Assembly (NCBI RefSeq): GCF_013407955.1
Contig: NZ_JACCBU010000001.1
Span: 868,001 to 932,000 of the forward strand
Reading direction: 5' to 3'
Source: Microlunatus parietis
GTDB lineage: Bacteria > Actinomycetota > Actinomycetes > Propionibacteriales > Propionibacteriaceae
Length of the DNA: 64,000 nucleotides
Positions 62,760-64,000 of this stretch are shown here, in pieces (the first letter of the stretch is position 1; every line of letters begins with the position of its first letter). Position numbers and translations under genes: made by a program. A model generated the notes under the pieces. The model was not told where the DNA came from. It ran no database searches and saw nothing but the letters and a program-made list of their open reading frames with translations.

Positions 62760-64000
62760 GTGCTGACACTGCTGCGGTACGGCTGGCGAGTGGCGCGCGG
62801 ATCGACGGTGATCGTGGTGGCCCTGGCCGTGGCCGACGCGGTGGCGCAGGCCCTGTTCACGCTGACCATCGGGCTCGTGGTCGCCGCGGTCCCCGCCTTC
62901 CTGGCCGGCGTCACCGACCGCTCCGCCATGGTGGCGCTGTTCGCGGCGTTCGCGGCCCTGTTCCTGCTGACCAAGGTGCTGCCGCCGCTGCAGGCCGCCT
63001 CGGCGCACCGGCTCGGCAACGTGGCCGGCCTCGACGTCTATCTCCGGATGGCCGGGCCGATGGCCGGCGGCGCCCGGGTGGCCCACGTCGAGGACTCGGT
63101 GGTGCTGGACCAGGCCGAGCGCGCGGCCGGCACCGGCGGCTATCAGATCACCTGGTCGCTGGGGCAGGTGCCGAACCTGCTCGGCGCACGCCTGACCGTC
63201 CTCTCCTCGGCGGCCGTGCTGGGCGCGCTGACTGAGTGGTGGATCGCCGCGGCCCTGGTCGTCCTGGTGCTGGCCGCGGAACGCTGGCGGGTCCGGTTCG
63301 TCCGGGACGAGGTCGCCGCCTGGGCCACCAGCACCGAGAGCGAGCGGAAGGCGCTCTACCCGTTCGAACTGGCCCTGGGCGACGCCCCGACCGAACTTCG
63401 CGTGTTCGGGCTCAAGGACTGGCTGGTGCGGCGGTATCTGCGGTTCTGGACCTCGGCGATGGACGAGCTGTGGCGGTCCCGGCGCCGCGGCTACCTGCTC
63501 GGCTCGGCACCGCTGGTGCTGTCCGTGCTGGTCAATGCGGGCGCGGTCGCCTGGGTGATCGTCGCGGCCCAGTCCGGCCGGCTCGGCCTGGCCGCCGTGG
63601 CCAGCTCGATCACGGCGATCCTGGCGATCAGCGGCAGCGGCACGCCCGAGATCGCGGCCCTGGTGGCCCGCGGCGTCGCCGCCTACCGGGCCATGATGGA
63701 GCTGCCGGCGGTGATCGCCGAGCGGCATCCGCACCCGGCCGGACCCGCTGCCGACCTGGGGCGGGCGCCGGCTCGGCAGATCCGGCTGGAGCGGGTCGGC
63801 TTCCGCTACCCGGGCAGCGACCGGGACGTCTTCACCGACCTCGACCTCGAGATCGGGGCCGGCGAGGCGCTCGGCCTGGTCGGCGTCAACGGCGCCGGCA
63901 AGACGACCTTGACCAAGCTGATCGCCGGCATCTACCCGCCGACCTCCGGCCGGGTGCTGGTCGACGGCGTCGACCTGGCCACGCTCGGCCCGGACGACCT
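62760..64000 (+). CDS. ABC transporter, fused permease/ATPase (N-terminal part, runs off right edge)
   Basis: GTG at 62760; 413 codons are present before the window ends. Six membrane helices in residues 1-320. The nucleotide-binding domain starts near residue 340 (RLERVGFRYPGSDRDVFTDL) with Walker A GVNGAGKTTLTKLIAG; Walker B and the signature lie outside. This is the half-transporter exporter layout. The substrate is unknown. It is divergent from the small membrane protein gene. Confidence 0.88.
   Translation, partial: MLTLLRYGWRVARGSTVIVVALAVADAVAQALFTLTIGLVVAAVPAFLAGVTDRSAMVALFAAFAALFLLTKVLPPLQAASAHRLGNVAGLDVYLRMAGPMAGGARVAHVEDSVVLDQAERAAGTGGYQITWSLGQVPNLLGARLTVLSSAAVLGALTEWWIAAALVVLVLAAERWRVRFVRDEVAAWATSTESERKALYPFELALGDAPTELRVFGLKDWLVRRYLRFWTSAMDELWRSRRRGYLLGSAPLVLSVLVNAGAVAWVIVAAQSGRLGLAAVASSITAILAISGSGTPEIAALVARGVAAYRAMMELPAVIAERHPHPAGPAADLGRAPARQIRLERVGFRYPGSDRDVFTDLDLEIGAGEALGLVGVNGAGKTTLTKLIAGIYPPTSGRVLVDGVDLATLGPDD

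Overview
The window comes from a high-GC (about 70% by eye) actinobacterium. Supporting signs are GTG/TTG starts, ATGA/GTGA-coupled operons, an ECF41 sigma factor, a zinc-binding anti-sigma factor, a leaderless ilvB leader peptide of the Streptomyces/Corynebacterium kind, a helY/tatA/tatC neighbourhood and several PASTA-less Ser/Thr kinases. Gene content suggests Propionibacteriales (Kribbella/Microlunatus-like), but that placement is a guess. No rRNA, tRNA, CRISPR array or prophage was seen. The only intact mobile element is an IS30-family copy at 6408-7781.

Layout. 1-6.2 kb: the start of a secreted beta-propeller protein, a MerR/sliding-clamp fusion regulator coupled to an MFS exporter, a membrane protein, a DUF2797 protein and an alpha/beta hydrolase. 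6.3-7.8 kb: a REP-like hairpin and the IS30 element. 8-34 kb: branched-chain amino acid synthesis is spread over four loci (ilvE, leuB, ilvBNC with a complete attenuator, ilvD) with accessory genes between them. These include an ECF41 sigma factor, a PrsW-like protein with a toxin-like C-terminus followed by a possible immunity gene, a TetR locus, a frameshifted DUF1801 gene, a frameshifted DUF2961 gene, secreted hydrolases, and a divergent Rieske / ECF sigma-anti-sigma locus with matching promoters. 31.5-37.8 kb: one long minus-strand run, GNAT-hisF-2HADH-HIT-GT87-ilvD-SDR. 37.9-43.4 kb: DUF4262 and DUF559 proteins, a VWA surface protein, an XRE regulator and a Ser/Thr kinase. The VWA and XRE genes share an upstream site. 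43.5-48.5 kb: TldD/TldE protease pair, VOC protein, Cmx-type exporter and a decayed toxin-antitoxin pair. 48.5-54.8 kb: two tandem paralogous receptor kinases and the HelY helicase. 54.8-60.1 kb: an acyltransferase, glyA under a ZTP riboswitch, a frameshifted beta-helix protein and an M23 lipoprotein. 60.2-64 kb: dagK, tatC, tatA, a small membrane protein and the start of an ABC exporter.

Three features stand out. First, the palindrome TGATCA occurs about 125 times (hand count), roughly 30 times what base composition predicts, and it is often bought with rare GAT/CAT/CTT codons. Second, the PrsW-like protease with a polymorphic-toxin-like tail and its downstream neighbour may be a new toxin/immunity arrangement. 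Third, the kinase-XRE-VWA group carries a shared operator-like motif (TTTGCA-N3-GTWAAC). Three genes (DUF1801, DUF2961, beta-helix) are each broken by one apparent frameshift, so either local gene decay or base-calling errors should be considered.
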